A stretch of DNA of 64,000 nucleotides from Pseudomonas viridiflava (GTDB taxonomy: Bacteria > Pseudomonadota > Gammaproteobacteria > Pseudomonadales > Pseudomonadaceae), in the NCBI RefSeq assembly GCF_900589395.1, contig NZ_UUIS01000075.1, forward strand, positions 404,883 to 468,882, given 5' to 3'. The translations under genes and the position numbers were made by a program. Of the stretch, positions 49,069-57,646 are shown in pieces (the first letter of the stretch is position 1; the number at the start of each line of letters is the position of its first letter). The notes under the pieces are model-generated. The model had not been told where the DNA came from, did not search any database, and worked only from the letters and a program-made list of their open reading frames with translations.

Positions 49069-49088
49069 AGCCGGCGCCCAGCCGGTTT
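49068..49088. terminator. Possible bidirectional terminator between tetR-type and cinA genes
   Basis: AAGCCGGC and GCCGGTTT pair as an eight-base stem (one G-T pair) around GCCCA. It fills the 18 bp between two convergent stop codons. T runs are short on both sides. Confidence 0.45.
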
Positions 49089-49584
49089 ATCCCGACTCGC
49101 CCGCCAGCATTCGCTGGTGAAAGCCGGCCAAGCGGTCCAGCGCGTAGAGCGCGGCCTCTTTCTGCAGGTTCGACCGGTCGCCGAAAAACCGCTCGCGCCG
49201 GGTAAAGACACTGATGCGCTTGCCCTGGACAAATCCCCAGGCAAAACACACGGTGCCGGCCGGAATGCCGTCGACGTCTTCGCTGCCGCATAACCCTGTG
49301 GTGGCAATCACCACATTGGCCGGGCTGTCACGCAGTGCGCCTATGGCCATTTCCCGGGCCACTTCATTGCTGGTGAGGTTGAAGCATTCCATGGTCTTGA
49401 GGCTGACGCCCAGCAGCCGGTGCTTGGCCTCGGGTGAATACACCACATAACCGCTTTCCATGACTTCGCCACAGTGCGGCACTTCAGCCAGCAGCGAGAC
49501 AATTCTTCCGGCCGTGCAGGACTCGGCCGTGGTGAGGTAAAGGGAATGGGACTTGAGGTAGTCGACAACTTCGGCAGGGTTCAT
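49087..49584 (-). CDS. CinA-family protein (C-terminal, nicotinamide-nucleotide amidase-like)
   Basis: 165 residues from ATG 49584; the longer start at 49704 would add a basic leader without ribosome site. Matches the stand-alone CinA C-terminal domain (PncC-like): L-T-T-A-E-S-C-T-A-G-R-I near the start, with the conserved Ser/Cys region, S-G-Y-V-V-Y-S-P-E-A-K, I-A-T-T-G-L-C-G, and G-T-V-C-F-A-W-G-F. The core family deamidates NMN to nicotinate mononucleotide, linking to pyridine-nucleotide recycling. This copy lacks G-A-S-G-G-type sequences at two places, so enzymatic activity is not certain. Unlinked to the NAD operons. Confidence 0.8.
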   Translation of the reverse strand: MNPAEVVDYLKSHSLYLTTAESCTAGRIVSLLAEVPHCGEVMESGYVVYSPEAKHRLLGVSLKTMECFNLTSNEVAREMAIGALRDSPANVVIATTGLCGSEDVDGIPAGTVCFAWGFVQGKRISVFTRRERFFGDRSNLQKEAALYALDRLAGFHQRMLAGESG

Positions 49585-49822
49585 TACGCACTCCGCATCC
49601 AATACGTTTGTTTCTGGCTGCACCCGGTTTTTTATAAGACAGGCCTTGCAGCGTTGAGGTTTCGACGCGACATGACAGCCACTTGATCCATTGCCGCGCT
49701 TCATTACAAGACGAACGGTTTAAATTCGCGGCCGACCTGGTCCGTCTGGAATATTGGTCGGAACTTAGCCGGCCGACACCGCCTCATTTAACTATCATCC
49801 CCACGATCAGGCTGATAGCGAT

Positions 49823-51046
49823 ATGAGAGCACTTACCTATCACGGCGCCAACAACGTCAAGGTCGACACCGTTGCGGATCCGGTCCTGCAGCAACCTGAC
49901 GACATCATTTTGCGTGTCACGGCCACCGCCATCTGCGGCTCCGACCTGCACCTTTATCGCGGCAAGATTCCGGCCGTAGAGCATGGCGACATATTCGGCC
50001 ATGAATTCATGGGCGTGGTCGAAGAAGCCGGCACTGCGGTCACCGCCGTCAGGCCCGGTGACCGGGTGGTGATCCCGTTCGTGATTGCCTGCGGCAGTTG
50101 TTTCTTTTGCCAGCACGACCTGTTTGCCGCCTGCGAAACCACCAACACCGGGCGCGGTGCCATTCTCAATAAAAAGTCCATACCTGCCGGCGCGGCGCTG
50201 TTCGGCTTCAGCCACCTGTACGGTGGCGTGCCTGGCGGCCAGGCGGAATACGTAAGGGTGCCCAAGGCCAATACCGGGCCGTTCAAGGTGCCGGGCACGC
50301 TGGCGGATGAAAAAGTGCTGTTTCTGTCCGACATCCTGCCCACCGCTTACCAGGCGGTCACCAATGCCGAAATCGGCAATGGCTCCAGCCTCGCCATCTA
50401 CGGCGCAGGGCCGGTCGGGCTGTTATGTGCGGCCGTGGCGCGCATGCTGGGCGCCGAACGCATTTTCATGGTCGACCACCATGCCTACCGCCTGGCGTAT
50501 GCGCAGAAAACCTATGGCGTGATTCCGATCAATTTCGACGAGGACGATGACCCGGCCGACACCATCATCCAGCAGACGCCAGGCATGCGCGGGGTCGATG
50601 GTGTGGTTGACGCGGTGGGGTTCGAAGCCAAGGGCAGTACCACTGAAACCATCCTGGCCACGCTCAAGCTCGAAGGCAGCAGCGGCAAGGCCCTGCGCCA
50701 ATGCATCGCGGCAGTCAGGCGCGGTGGCGTGGTCAGCGTACCGGGCGTGTACGCCGGGTTCATTCACGGGTTTATGTTTGGCGATGCGTTCGACAAGGGC
50801 CTGACCTTCCGCATGGGCCAGACCCATGTGCAGCGCTACTTGCCCGAGCTGCTGGGGCATATCGAGACCGGCCGGCTGGCGCCGGAAGCCATCATTACCC
50901 ATCGCCTGTCGCTGGAGCAGGCGGCCGAAGGCTACAAGATTTTCGACAAGCGCCAGGAAGACTGCCGCAAGGTCATTCTGACGCCGGGCAAAAGCCATAT
51001 CGAGGCCCCCATCGTCGAGTCGGTAGGCGTCGTACCGGTCGTTTAA
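49823..51046 (+). CDS. Zinc-dependent alcohol / formaldehyde dehydrogenase-like enzyme B
   Basis: 407 residues from ATG 49823. Same family as enzyme A at 19694: I-C-G-S-D-L-H-L-Y for the catalytic zinc, G-H-E-F-M-G, structural-zinc lobe C-G-S-C-F-F-C-Q-H-D-L-F-A-A-C, cofactor motif G-A-G-P-V-G. An extra C-terminal tail (G-K-S-H-I-E-A-P-I-V-E) is not seen in enzyme A. Probably oxidises an aldehyde or alcohol. Followed 24 bp later by a small membrane protein, perhaps in one transcript. No regulator adjoins. Confidence 0.83.
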   Translation: MRALTYHGANNVKVDTVADPVLQQPDDIILRVTATAICGSDLHLYRGKIPAVEHGDIFGHEFMGVVEEAGTAVTAVRPGDRVVIPFVIACGSCFFCQHDLFAACETTNTGRGAILNKKSIPAGAALFGFSHLYGGVPGGQAEYVRVPKANTGPFKVPGTLADEKVLFLSDILPTAYQAVTNAEIGNGSSLAIYGAGPVGLLCAAVARMLGAERIFMVDHHAYRLAYAQKTYGVIPINFDEDDDPADTIIQQTPGMRGVDGVVDAVGFEAKGSTTETILATLKLEGSSGKALRQCIAAVRRGGVVSVPGVYAGFIHGFMFGDAFDKGLTFRMGQTHVQRYLPELLGHIETGRLAPEAIITHRLSLEQAAEGYKIFDKRQEDCRKVILTPGKSHIEAPIVESVGVVPVV

Positions 51047-51070
51047 ACGCGCTACACAAGGAGCTGCCTC

Positions 51071-51292
51071 ATGGAAACGTCACTGTTCTCGATCGCCTTG
51101 ACAATCATCATCCTGTTGCTGGACATCTGGGCTGTGGTCAGCGTCTGGCGCAGCACCAAATCGTCGGGCACGAAAATAGGCTGGACTATCCTGATACTTG
51201 CCATGCCGCTGGTAGGCCTGGCGATCTGGGGCATCGCCGGCCCCCGTGGTATCGCCAGACCGCCCAGCTCACCCAATCACAGCAAGGGCTGA
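51071..51292 (+). CDS. Small PLDc_N-type membrane protein
   Basis: 73 residues from ATG 51071 with AAGGAG upstream. Two hydrophobic segments: about 5-26 (F-S-I-A-L-T-I-I-I-L-L-L-D-I-W) and 36-57 (K-I-G-W-T-I-L-I-L-A-M-P-L-V-G-L). The second has the P-L-V-G-x-x-x-W pattern of the PLDc_N (phospholipase D nuclease N-terminal) domain found at the start of cardiolipin synthases. Stand-alone versions are common in Pseudomonas and of unknown role. Same strand and close behind enzyme B. Confidence 0.78.
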   Translation: METSLFSIALTIIILLLDIWAVVSVWRSTKSSGTKIGWTILILAMPLVGLAIWGIAGPRGIARPPSSPNHSKG

Positions 51293-51300
51293 GCCTGGTC

Positions 51301-52596
51301 TCAGGCAAAACGTGTGAAGCGGTAAGGCGCCGGGTCGATGATCGGCGCCTGTCCTGACACCAGGTCGGCCGCCAGTTGCCCGGCAGCCGGTGAAGTGCCG
51401 AAACCATGGCCGGAAAAACCACTGGCCAGCACCAGGCCAGAAATTGCAGACACTTGGTCTATAACCGGATTTGAGTCGGGCGTTATATCGATGGTCCCCG
51501 CCCACGCCTGCTCGATCTCGGCATTCTGAAACACCGGCCAGGCGGCCCGCAGGTTACGCATGGCCTCGTCGTTGAGCCCGGTGTTGGCCGCCGGGTCCTG
51601 CACGCGTACACGCTCAAAGGGCGAAACGGCATCGGCCTTCCAGCGTCGGGCCAGGGCCAGGTCCTTGAAGAAATACGTGCCCATGGAAATTCGCAGAAAG
51701 TCGCGCTGCGACTTCAAGGCTGGCAGGTATTTGCTCCCCAACAGGAAGTGATCCAGGGTCAGGAAAGCATCCAGGGCACCGCGCTGGGTGATGATGTAGC
51801 CCCCGTCGATATGCTTGCGAAAGGAAAAATCCGGCGCGCCCACGGCAATGTCGGTCGGTCCGTTCATGGGTCGGGTGCGCAGCACCGAGCAGGTCAGTGG
51901 CAGCGTGGGCAGGTTGATGCCCAGGTTGCCCAGGAAACGGCGCGACCACAGGCCTGCGGCCAACAGCACCTGCTCGCACCGAATCTCGCCACGCTCGGTG
52001 ACCACGCCACTGATTCGCCCGCCCGAGGTTTGCACGGTACGCACCGCACACTGCTCGATGATCACCGCGCCCTTGGCGATGGCCGCATTGGCAATGGCGC
52101 TGGCGGCCAGCGTCGGTTCGGCACGGCCGTCTGACGGTGTGTAGATGCCGCCAAGCCAGTCGCCCTGCCCGCCTGGCACATGCCGGGCAATTTCCTGCTT
52201 GCTCAGCAGGCGTGAACCCAGCGCCAGCGGCTCTACGCCCTTGAGCCATTGCTCATGCATCGCCATCTGCGCCTCATTGCGGGCGATGAACATGATGCCG
52301 GCCTGGCGATAACCGACATCGGCCCCGACCCGCTCGGGCATTTGCGCCCACAGCCGGTCGGCGGCCTGGGCCAACGGGATGTCGGCGGCGTGGCGGCTGG
52401 TCTTGCGGATCCAGCCCAGGTTGCGCGACGACTGCTCACCGGCCAGCCGGCCTTTTTCCAGGACCACGACCGGGATATTGCGCTCGGCCAATGTCAGGGC
52501 CGCTGTCAGGCCGATGATGCCGCCGCCGATGATGACCACCGTGGTCGACGTCGGCAGCGGATGGGAGGTGTTTACAGGCGCAATGGTTGGGGCCAT
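51301..52596 (-). CDS. FAD-dependent amine/amino-acid oxidoreductase (DadA/DAO family)
   Basis: 431 residues from ATG 52596; longer upstream readings enter a REP palindrome and are rejected. FAD motif V-V-I-I-G-G-G-I-I-G-L-T-A-A at about 21-34, then L-E-K-G-R-L-A-G-E-Q-S-S-R-N-L-G-W-I, the hallmark of this group. C-terminal flavin region D-S-N-P-V-I-D-Q and A-S-G-F-S-G-H-G-F-G-T. It oxidises a primary or secondary amine. Same strand as, and downstream of, the OCD-like and RidA-like genes, separated from them by a REP palindrome, so it probably belongs to that pathway. Confidence 0.86.
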   Translation of the reverse strand: MAPTIAPVNTSHPLPTSTTVVIIGGGIIGLTAALTLAERNIPVVVLEKGRLAGEQSSRNLGWIRKTSRHAADIPLAQAADRLWAQMPERVGADVGYRQAGIMFIARNEAQMAMHEQWLKGVEPLALGSRLLSKQEIARHVPGGQGDWLGGIYTPSDGRAEPTLAASAIANAAIAKGAVIIEQCAVRTVQTSGGRISGVVTERGEIRCEQVLLAAGLWSRRFLGNLGINLPTLPLTCSVLRTRPMNGPTDIAVGAPDFSFRKHIDGGYIITQRGALDAFLTLDHFLLGSKYLPALKSQRDFLRISMGTYFFKDLALARRWKADAVSPFERVRVQDPAANTGLNDEAMRNLRAAWPVFQNAEIEQAWAGTIDITPDSNPVIDQVSAISGLVLASGFSGHGFGTSPAAGQLAADLVSGQAPIIDPAPYRFTRFA

Positions 52597-52666
52597 GGGT
52601 CTATGACTCTGGAAGACTGGTAAAAAATCACCCGCCGCGCTGCCGCGCAGCAAACATGGAGCCGGG

Positions 52667-52806
52667 GTAGGAGCGCGCTTGCCCGCGACCGGCTGCGTTA
52701 GCAGTCGTAAAATTGCAGCGTTTCGCAGATTTAAAGTCGCAAATTTGCAGCGTTTCGCAGATTTTGCGAGCGCTACGCACTCGGTCGCGGGCAAGCGCGC
52801 TCCTAC
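52667..52806. repeat. Composite REP palindrome, copy 5 (two core units)
   Basis: 140 bp, same orientation as copy 1, perfect outer arms. Core has two units ending GCGTTTCGCAGATTT. The right end supplies the stop codon of the RidA-like gene (complement of 52803-52805) and the palindrome splits the RidA/FAD operon. Confidence 0.92.
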
Positions 52807-53222
52807 AGGAGACTGATCGGCGTCACTTCGGCGCGTGAGGCACCGCGGTAGGCGGTCACTTCCAGTTCGACCTTGTAGACGGTCGAGCCCAGTGGCGGGC
52901 AGGTCACGGTGCTGGCCGGGTCGATGCCGCGAAACTTCTGGCCAATGATGTCCATCACCTGCGGCACATCGGCCGGGTCCTGAATGAATACCCGCGAGCA
53001 CACCACGTCGGCCAGGCTGGCCTCCACTGCCGCCAGTGCCGCCTCGATGTTGGCGAACACCTGGTGGGTCTGCTCGACCAGGTCTTCGGGGATTTCCTTG
53101 GTCTGCGGATTACGACCGGCGGTGTTGGACACGAAGATCCAGTTGTCGACGGCGACCAGGCGCGAGTAGCTGGCCATCTCTTCGAACTTGGAACCGGTCT
53201 TGAGCTTGGTGATCTGGGTCAT
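52803..53222 (-). CDS. RidA-family (YjgF/UK114) protein
   Basis: 139 residues. Family phrases: I-F-V-S-N-T-A-G-R-N, Q-T-H-Q-V-F-A-N-I-E-A-A-L, A-D-V-V-C-S-R-V-F-I, and D-P-A-S-T-V-T-C-P-P-L near the end. RidA proteins hydrolyse reactive enamines/imines. The arginine that follows Pro-Ala in true RidA (P-A-R-S) is Ser here (P-A-S-T), so it may belong to a Rid subgroup with another activity, or be a structural subunit. Sits 27 bp after the OCD-like gene. Stop codon lies in the end of REP copy 5. Confidence 0.86.
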   Translation of the reverse strand: MTQITKLKTGSKFEEMASYSRLVAVDNWIFVSNTAGRNPQTKEIPEDLVEQTHQVFANIEAALAAVEASLADVVCSRVFIQDPADVPQVMDIIGQKFRGIDPASTVTCPPLGSTVYKVELEVTAYRGASRAEVTPISLL

Positions 53223-53249
53223 GCTGTATTCCTTATGAAAAATGCGTGA

Positions 53250-54389
53250 TCAGCTGAGAACAGGGGTTTCCCAGAGGTTCAGCTTGATGCCGATACCACG
53301 CTCGATGGCATTGCGGTACACCACCGTGCCCCAGGCCACGTCCTCGACCGGCATGCCACCGACCGACATCAGGATGATTTCTTCATCGCTCACACGGCCC
53401 GGCGCATCGCCGGCGATGATCTTGCCGATGTCCTCGACCTGCTCGGGCTGCAACGAGCCCTCGGCGATCATGTCCATGAAGCGCACACCGATCACCGGCA
53501 CGCAGTGGTGCGCAGGCTTGGGCAACTCATGGAACCAGGCCTGGTAAAGACCGGTGTTGTCGACCACTTTGCGCACATCAGCCTGCTCCATGCCGGCGTC
53601 GATGTTGCACGCGGCCGGCATTGCCAGAAACGCGCCGGGCTTGACCCACTCGCGCTTCACGATCGGATAGGCCGCCGGGTCGCCGACTTCGCCGGAGCTG
53701 CAGTAGGTCACCAGGTCCGAGCCGCGCACGACGTCTTCGAGGGTGTCGACCACCTGGACATTGACGATCTGCGGGAAGGTGACGCCCACCCAGGTCAGGA
53801 AATCGTCCAGGCTGCGCTGCCCGCGCCCCTTGATCTTTAGGGTGTCGATCTGTGGGCACACCGCCATGAACGCGGCCACCGAGGTCTTGCCCATCACGCC
53901 CGGCCCAAGCAGGCCGATGACTCTGGAGTCCTTGCGCGCCAGATGGCGGGCGCCGACACCGGGAATGGCACCGGTGCGGTAGGCCGACAACAGGTTGGCC
54001 GACATATGCGCCAGTGGCGCGCCGGTGTCCGGGTCGTTGAGGGTGAACATCAGGATCGAACGCGGCAGGCCCTTGTCGCGGTTAGCGATGTTGGAGCCGT
54101 ACCATTTCACGCCTGCCGTGCAGAAATTGCCGCCCAGGTACGCCGGCATCGCCATCATGCGCCGGTCAGCCGTGGGCTTGGGCATGCTCGGGAACGGCGA
54201 GTTTTCGGGAAAGGTCACCATGGCGCCGTGCGAATCGTTGTTCGGTCCCGCCATGCGATAGTCGCCGTGGTACAGCAGGCCGAACATCTCCTCCATGGTG
54301 TCGACGCACGAAGGCATGTCGGTCACCCCGGCGCGGATCATGTCCTGCTCAGACAAGTAGATAAAGTCGATCTTGGCATTGTGGGTCAT
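53250..54389 (-). CDS. Ornithine-cyclodeaminase-family protein (tyramine-oxidase subunit B-like)
   Basis: 379 residues from ATG 54389. OCD/mu-crystallin fold: P-S-C-V-D-T-M-E-E-M-F near residue 25, A-Y-R-T-G-A-I-P-G-V-G, and the NAD motif G-L-L-G-P-G-V-M-G-K. Similar proteins are annotated as tyramine oxidase subunit B; I recall this name but cannot verify it here. With RidA and a DAO-type oxidase downstream it suggests amine oxidation with removal of an imine. Divergent from an AraC gene at 54607, probably its activator. Confidence 0.83.
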   Translation of the reverse strand: MTHNAKIDFIYLSEQDMIRAGVTDMPSCVDTMEEMFGLLYHGDYRMAGPNNDSHGAMVTFPENSPFPSMPKPTADRRMMAMPAYLGGNFCTAGVKWYGSNIANRDKGLPRSILMFTLNDPDTGAPLAHMSANLLSAYRTGAIPGVGARHLARKDSRVIGLLGPGVMGKTSVAAFMAVCPQIDTLKIKGRGQRSLDDFLTWVGVTFPQIVNVQVVDTLEDVVRGSDLVTYCSSGEVGDPAAYPIVKREWVKPGAFLAMPAACNIDAGMEQADVRKVVDNTGLYQAWFHELPKPAHHCVPVIGVRFMDMIAEGSLQPEQVEDIGKIIAGDAPGRVSDEEIILMSVGGMPVEDVAWGTVVYRNAIERGIGIKLNLWETPVLS

Positions 54390-54606
54390 GTTTATCTCGA
54401 AGCACTGGGACACAGTGGGCGGCTGTAGCGCCGCATTCGGCCTGCCACGCTTTCGCTGTCCGGGTCAGGTGATTTCGAGTCTAGGGAGGCCGTTGGCGGG
54501 CGTATTGTAAAAACCCGACATGCTCGGGCAACGGGCCGCTGGTGCGCTAATTGCAATGCAATGGCAACCGTGAACACGTGCACATTGCCTTTCAGGTGCA
54601 AGATCC

Positions 54607-55437
54607 ATGACCTCATCCATTCCCGCCCTTCTGCGGCGCGACCTTGGCGAACAGCCCTGGTTTGTGCTGAATTCATCACGTTACCGGGTCATCAACACCC
54701 GTCATCCGGCCATTTCTCACTTTTATGCGCTGGACATCGCCGCGCCGGCAGACCTGACCTTTGCGGTGCCCGATGGCTGCGTGGATATTCTGTTCGACTG
54801 CGACACCCGCCGGCCGGGTGCCAAGTTGTGTGGCACGCCGCTGAAGGCCCAGCGGGTGGATTTGCTACACCAGCACCGTTACTTCGGGGTGCGTTTTCGT
54901 CCCGGGGTGATACCAGGCTTTGCTCACAACCTGGCCGAAGACCTGGCCGAACAGCAAATCGACCTGCAGGACCTGCTGCCAAATGCCCAGGCCATGATCG
55001 ACGGCATTACCTGCGAGGCGCAGTTCGATGCGCAGATGGCGCTGTTCAACGGCTTTGCCCCCTCCACCCTCGCGCGCAACACCTCGGCGCTCACGACCCT
55101 GATCATCGACAAGGTGCTGGCGCACCGGGGCGACATTCGTGTCAGCCAGCTGGAGGCCCTGAGCGGCTACACCGAGCGCACGCTGCAGCGCCAGTTTCGC
55201 CACGACACCGGCATGACGCCCAAGACCTTTTGCCGCATCATCCGCTGCCAGGCGGCATTGAGCTGCATCGGCAGCGGGTCCGAGCTGTCGTTTTCCGACC
55301 TGGCGCAGGACCTGGGCTTTACCGATCAGTCGCACTTCCTGCGCGACTTCAAGCAACTGATCAGCACCACGCCCAACGATTACCAACGCCAGCTGATCAA
55401 AAATGCCGATCGGGCACGGATTGACGTGACGGCCTGA
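54607..55437 (+). CDS. AraC-family regulator of the amine-oxidation set
   Basis: 276 residues from ATG 54607. N-terminal half (DUF6597-like, V-P-D-G-C-V-D-I-L-F-D) and C-terminal AraC domain (about 175-268: S-Q-L-E-A-L-S-G-Y-T-E-R-T-L-Q-R; then D-L-A-Q-D-L-G-F-T-D-Q-S-H-F). Divergent from the OCD-like gene by 217 bp. An imperfect palindrome, TTGCAATGCAATGGCAA, lies at 54551-54567 between them and may be its site. The 200 bp after its stop show no gene. Confidence 0.84.
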   Translation: MTSSIPALLRRDLGEQPWFVLNSSRYRVINTRHPAISHFYALDIAAPADLTFAVPDGCVDILFDCDTRRPGAKLCGTPLKAQRVDLLHQHRYFGVRFRPGVIPGFAHNLAEDLAEQQIDLQDLLPNAQAMIDGITCEAQFDAQMALFNGFAPSTLARNTSALTTLIIDKVLAHRGDIRVSQLEALSGYTERTLQRQFRHDTGMTPKTFCRIIRCQAALSCIGSGSELSFSDLAQDLGFTDQSHFLRDFKQLISTTPNDYQRQLIKNADRARIDVTA

Positions 55438-55641
55438 TGCGCCTGCTTGTGGTGCGCATCATGTTGTCACTGCACTCGTTCAGTGAGGTGCCTGCCACAC
55501 ACCCGGCGTTGCAAGGTGCCGATGTCGACAGGGTCTTGGCGGCGGTCGATGCTCGGCTCGACGCATGCTGGAAGCGGCGCGCCAGATCGAAAACCTGCTG
55601 TCAGTGGGTGTGACGCTGTCGCACAGCGAGCATGCGCCGGG

Positions 55642-55779
55642 GTAGGAGCGCGCTTGCCGGAATGCCGGACCACCGCGACCGGCTGCGCAGCAGTCGTAGA
55701 TTTGCAGCGTTTCCGAGATTTCTGCGAGCGCTACGCACTCGGTCGCGGTGGTCCGGCATTCCGGCAAGCGCGCTCCTAC
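55642..55779. repeat. Composite REP palindrome, copy 6 (extended arms, one core unit)
   Basis: 138 bp, same orientation as copy 1. The outer arms are longer: after GTAGGAGCGCGCTTGCCGG comes AATGCCGGACCACC, and the mirror is on the other side, replacing the normal TTGCCCGCGACC joint. One core unit (GCAGCGTTTCCGAGATTT). It ends 10 bp from the stop codon of the AEC permease. The preceding 200 bp (55438-55641) contain no recognisable feature. Confidence 0.9.
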
Positions 55780-55789
55780 AGTGCCTGTG

Positions 55790-56665
55790 TTACATCCATG
55801 CGGCCAGCAGCACCGGCAGCCAGGCAAATGACAGCACGGTCGAGCACATCACCAGGTTGGCGACCTTCTCCGGCGACTGATTGGCACGCACCGCCAGCAA
55901 GTAGTTGAACACCGCCACCGGCATGGCTGACTGGGTGACCAGCACCGCCCGCGCCAGCGGCTCCAGGTCCAGTGCCATGCCGACCAGCCAGCCCACCGCC
56001 GCGCCCAGCACGATGCGCAAGCCGCCCTGGAGCATGCCGCTGGCCACATGATGCAAGCGAATACTGGCCAGCGAGACTCCGAGCGTCAGCAACATCAACG
56101 GAATACTCATGCCACCCAGCAGGTTGACGGTATTGACCATCCACCGCGGGAGTTGCAGGTCGAGAAAGATGATCGGTATGGCCAGCACCAGGCTGATCAC
56201 GATCGGGTTGCGCAGCAAGTCCTTGAACGAGGCAATGCCACCGGCCAGGGCAAGCCCCAGGGTGAACTGAAAAATCGACAGGGTCAGGAAAAAGGCCACC
56301 GCCAGCGCCAGGCCGTGGTCACCAAAGGCATACAGGCTGATCGGCAGGCCCATATTGCCGGTATTGGGGAACATGAAGGCCGGCACCAGCACGCGCCAAT
56401 GCTGACGAAACGCCTTGCTGACCAGCAGGCCGATCAGCGCCATGGCCGCCATGCACAGCACGCACGCCAGCGCCATGCTGAGAAACGCGCTGGAATCGAG
56501 CCGGGTGCGGCTCAAGGTCGAGAGCACCAGCGACGGCGTACCGATGGTCATGACCAGTCGGGCGATGAAATCGGTCGGATAATGCTGTCCATTGCGCGCC
56601 CATGCATAACCGATACTGGCGACAATAAAGACCGGTGCCAGAACGGCAAATAATGAAGCGAGCAT
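55790..56665 (-). CDS. AEC-family auxin-efflux-type permease
   Basis: 291 residues from ATG 56665 with GGGAGGAG upstream. Ten helices in two sets; typical phrases are S-L-V-L-S-T-L-S-R, F-P-N-T-G-N-M-G-L-P-I-S (the conserved crossing loop) and a later P-L-M-L-L-T-L-G-V-S-L. AEC carriers export malonate, malate or hydrophobic acids. No partner gene on this strand. Longer starts (to 56854) overlap the divergent phosphatase leader and are unlikely. Confidence 0.84.
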   Translation of the reverse strand: MLASLFAVLAPVFIVASIGYAWARNGQHYPTDFIARLVMTIGTPSLVLSTLSRTRLDSSAFLSMALACVLCMAAMALIGLLVSKAFRQHWRVLVPAFMFPNTGNMGLPISLYAFGDHGLALAVAFFLTLSIFQFTLGLALAGGIASFKDLLRNPIVISLVLAIPIIFLDLQLPRWMVNTVNLLGGMSIPLMLLTLGVSLASIRLHHVASGMLQGGLRIVLGAAVGWLVGMALDLEPLARAVLVTQSAMPVAVFNYLLAVRANQSPEKVANLVMCSTVLSFAWLPVLLAAWM

Positions 56666-56789
56666 GGATACTCCTCCCTGAAAATGCCCCATGCTGAAGC
56701 GACCAGGGGTAAGGTGCAACATGTGTTGCAATTTATTGCCTGCTTCAGCCCTCCAATGCCCCACAGCCCTTTGCGAGAACATCCGTCCC

Positions 56790-57500
56790 ATGCATGCAAA
56801 GCTATTGAAACTGCCGCGCAATACCCAAGGCCGGGACTTCGTGGTCGGCGACATTCATTTCAAGATCACTGAGCTCTACCAGGGTCTTGAAGCACTGGGC
56901 TTTGATAAAACAACTGACCGGGTGATCGGCGTCGGCGACCTGATCGACCGGGGTCTTGAGGTGATCGAGGGCCTGACACTGTTGGGCCAGCCCTGGTTTC
57001 ATGCCGTGCAAGGCAATCACGAGCACATGCTGATCCGTGCCTGGCTGGATAACCCGCAGTTGCCTTACTCGGCCCATGGCGCCCGCTGGTGGCTGAACAT
57101 TGCCGATGAATCGCGCGGCATGATCATTGGCAAGCTGCAAAGCCTGCCGCTGGTGATCGAAATCGAATCGGCACACGGCATCGTCGGCGTCCTGCATGCC
57201 GACATCCCGGCCGCGCTCGGCTGGCAGACGCTCATCGAGCACTTGGATGACCCGCGTATCGAACAGTCCGTGCTCTGGGGACGCGAGCGCATTCTCAGAC
57301 AGCAGCCTGCCGGAGTAGAAGGTGTCTGGCGCGTATGCGTAGGCCATACCCGGCTGCCCTGTCCGCAGCGCCTGGGGAATGTCATGGCACTGGACTGCAC
57401 GGGCGGCGGTGAAGGGCCATTAGGGATTTACTGCGTGCAGGAAGATGCACTGTATGTAAATGGCAGGTGTGTGGACAGGCTTGATCAGCGCCCTGTTTGA
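56790..57500 (+). CDS. Serine/threonine protein phosphatase, lambda/PrpA type
   Basis: 236 residues from ATG 56790. Calcineurin-like fold with the phosphatase motifs in order: V-V-G-D-I-H-F-K (GDxHG, with Gly to Phe), G-D-L-I-D-R-G (GDxVDRG) and G-N-H-E-H-M (GNHE), then late histidines (V-L-H-A-D, C-V-G-H-T-R-L). Similar to PrpA/PrpB and phage lambda phosphatase. Metal-dependent; substrate phosphoprotein unknown. Divergent from the AEC permease. Confidence 0.86.
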   Translation: MHAKLLKLPRNTQGRDFVVGDIHFKITELYQGLEALGFDKTTDRVIGVGDLIDRGLEVIEGLTLLGQPWFHAVQGNHEHMLIRAWLDNPQLPYSAHGARWWLNIADESRGMIIGKLQSLPLVIEIESAHGIVGVLHADIPAALGWQTLIEHLDDPRIEQSVLWGRERILRQQPAGVEGVWRVCVGHTRLPCPQRLGNVMALDCTGGGEGPLGIYCVQEDALYVNGRCVDRLDQRPV

Positions 57501-57646
57501 GTCCCCCCTGACCTGATTACTGTGTTACAGATGGAGTTGGGAAGATCCAAGCTTTCAATATATGGGGTGGTATTACGACAGTGTTTGTTTACACGCCATC
57601 AAACCCGCCCTGTACAGGCAGAACGGGTCTGGCCAGGCGTTAAAAA

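Noticed and set aside
54551..54567. Palindrome TTGCAATGCAATGGCAA as firm AraC operator
   Set aside because: Imperfect and single; AraC proteins usually need direct repeats. Mentioned only under the AraC entry.
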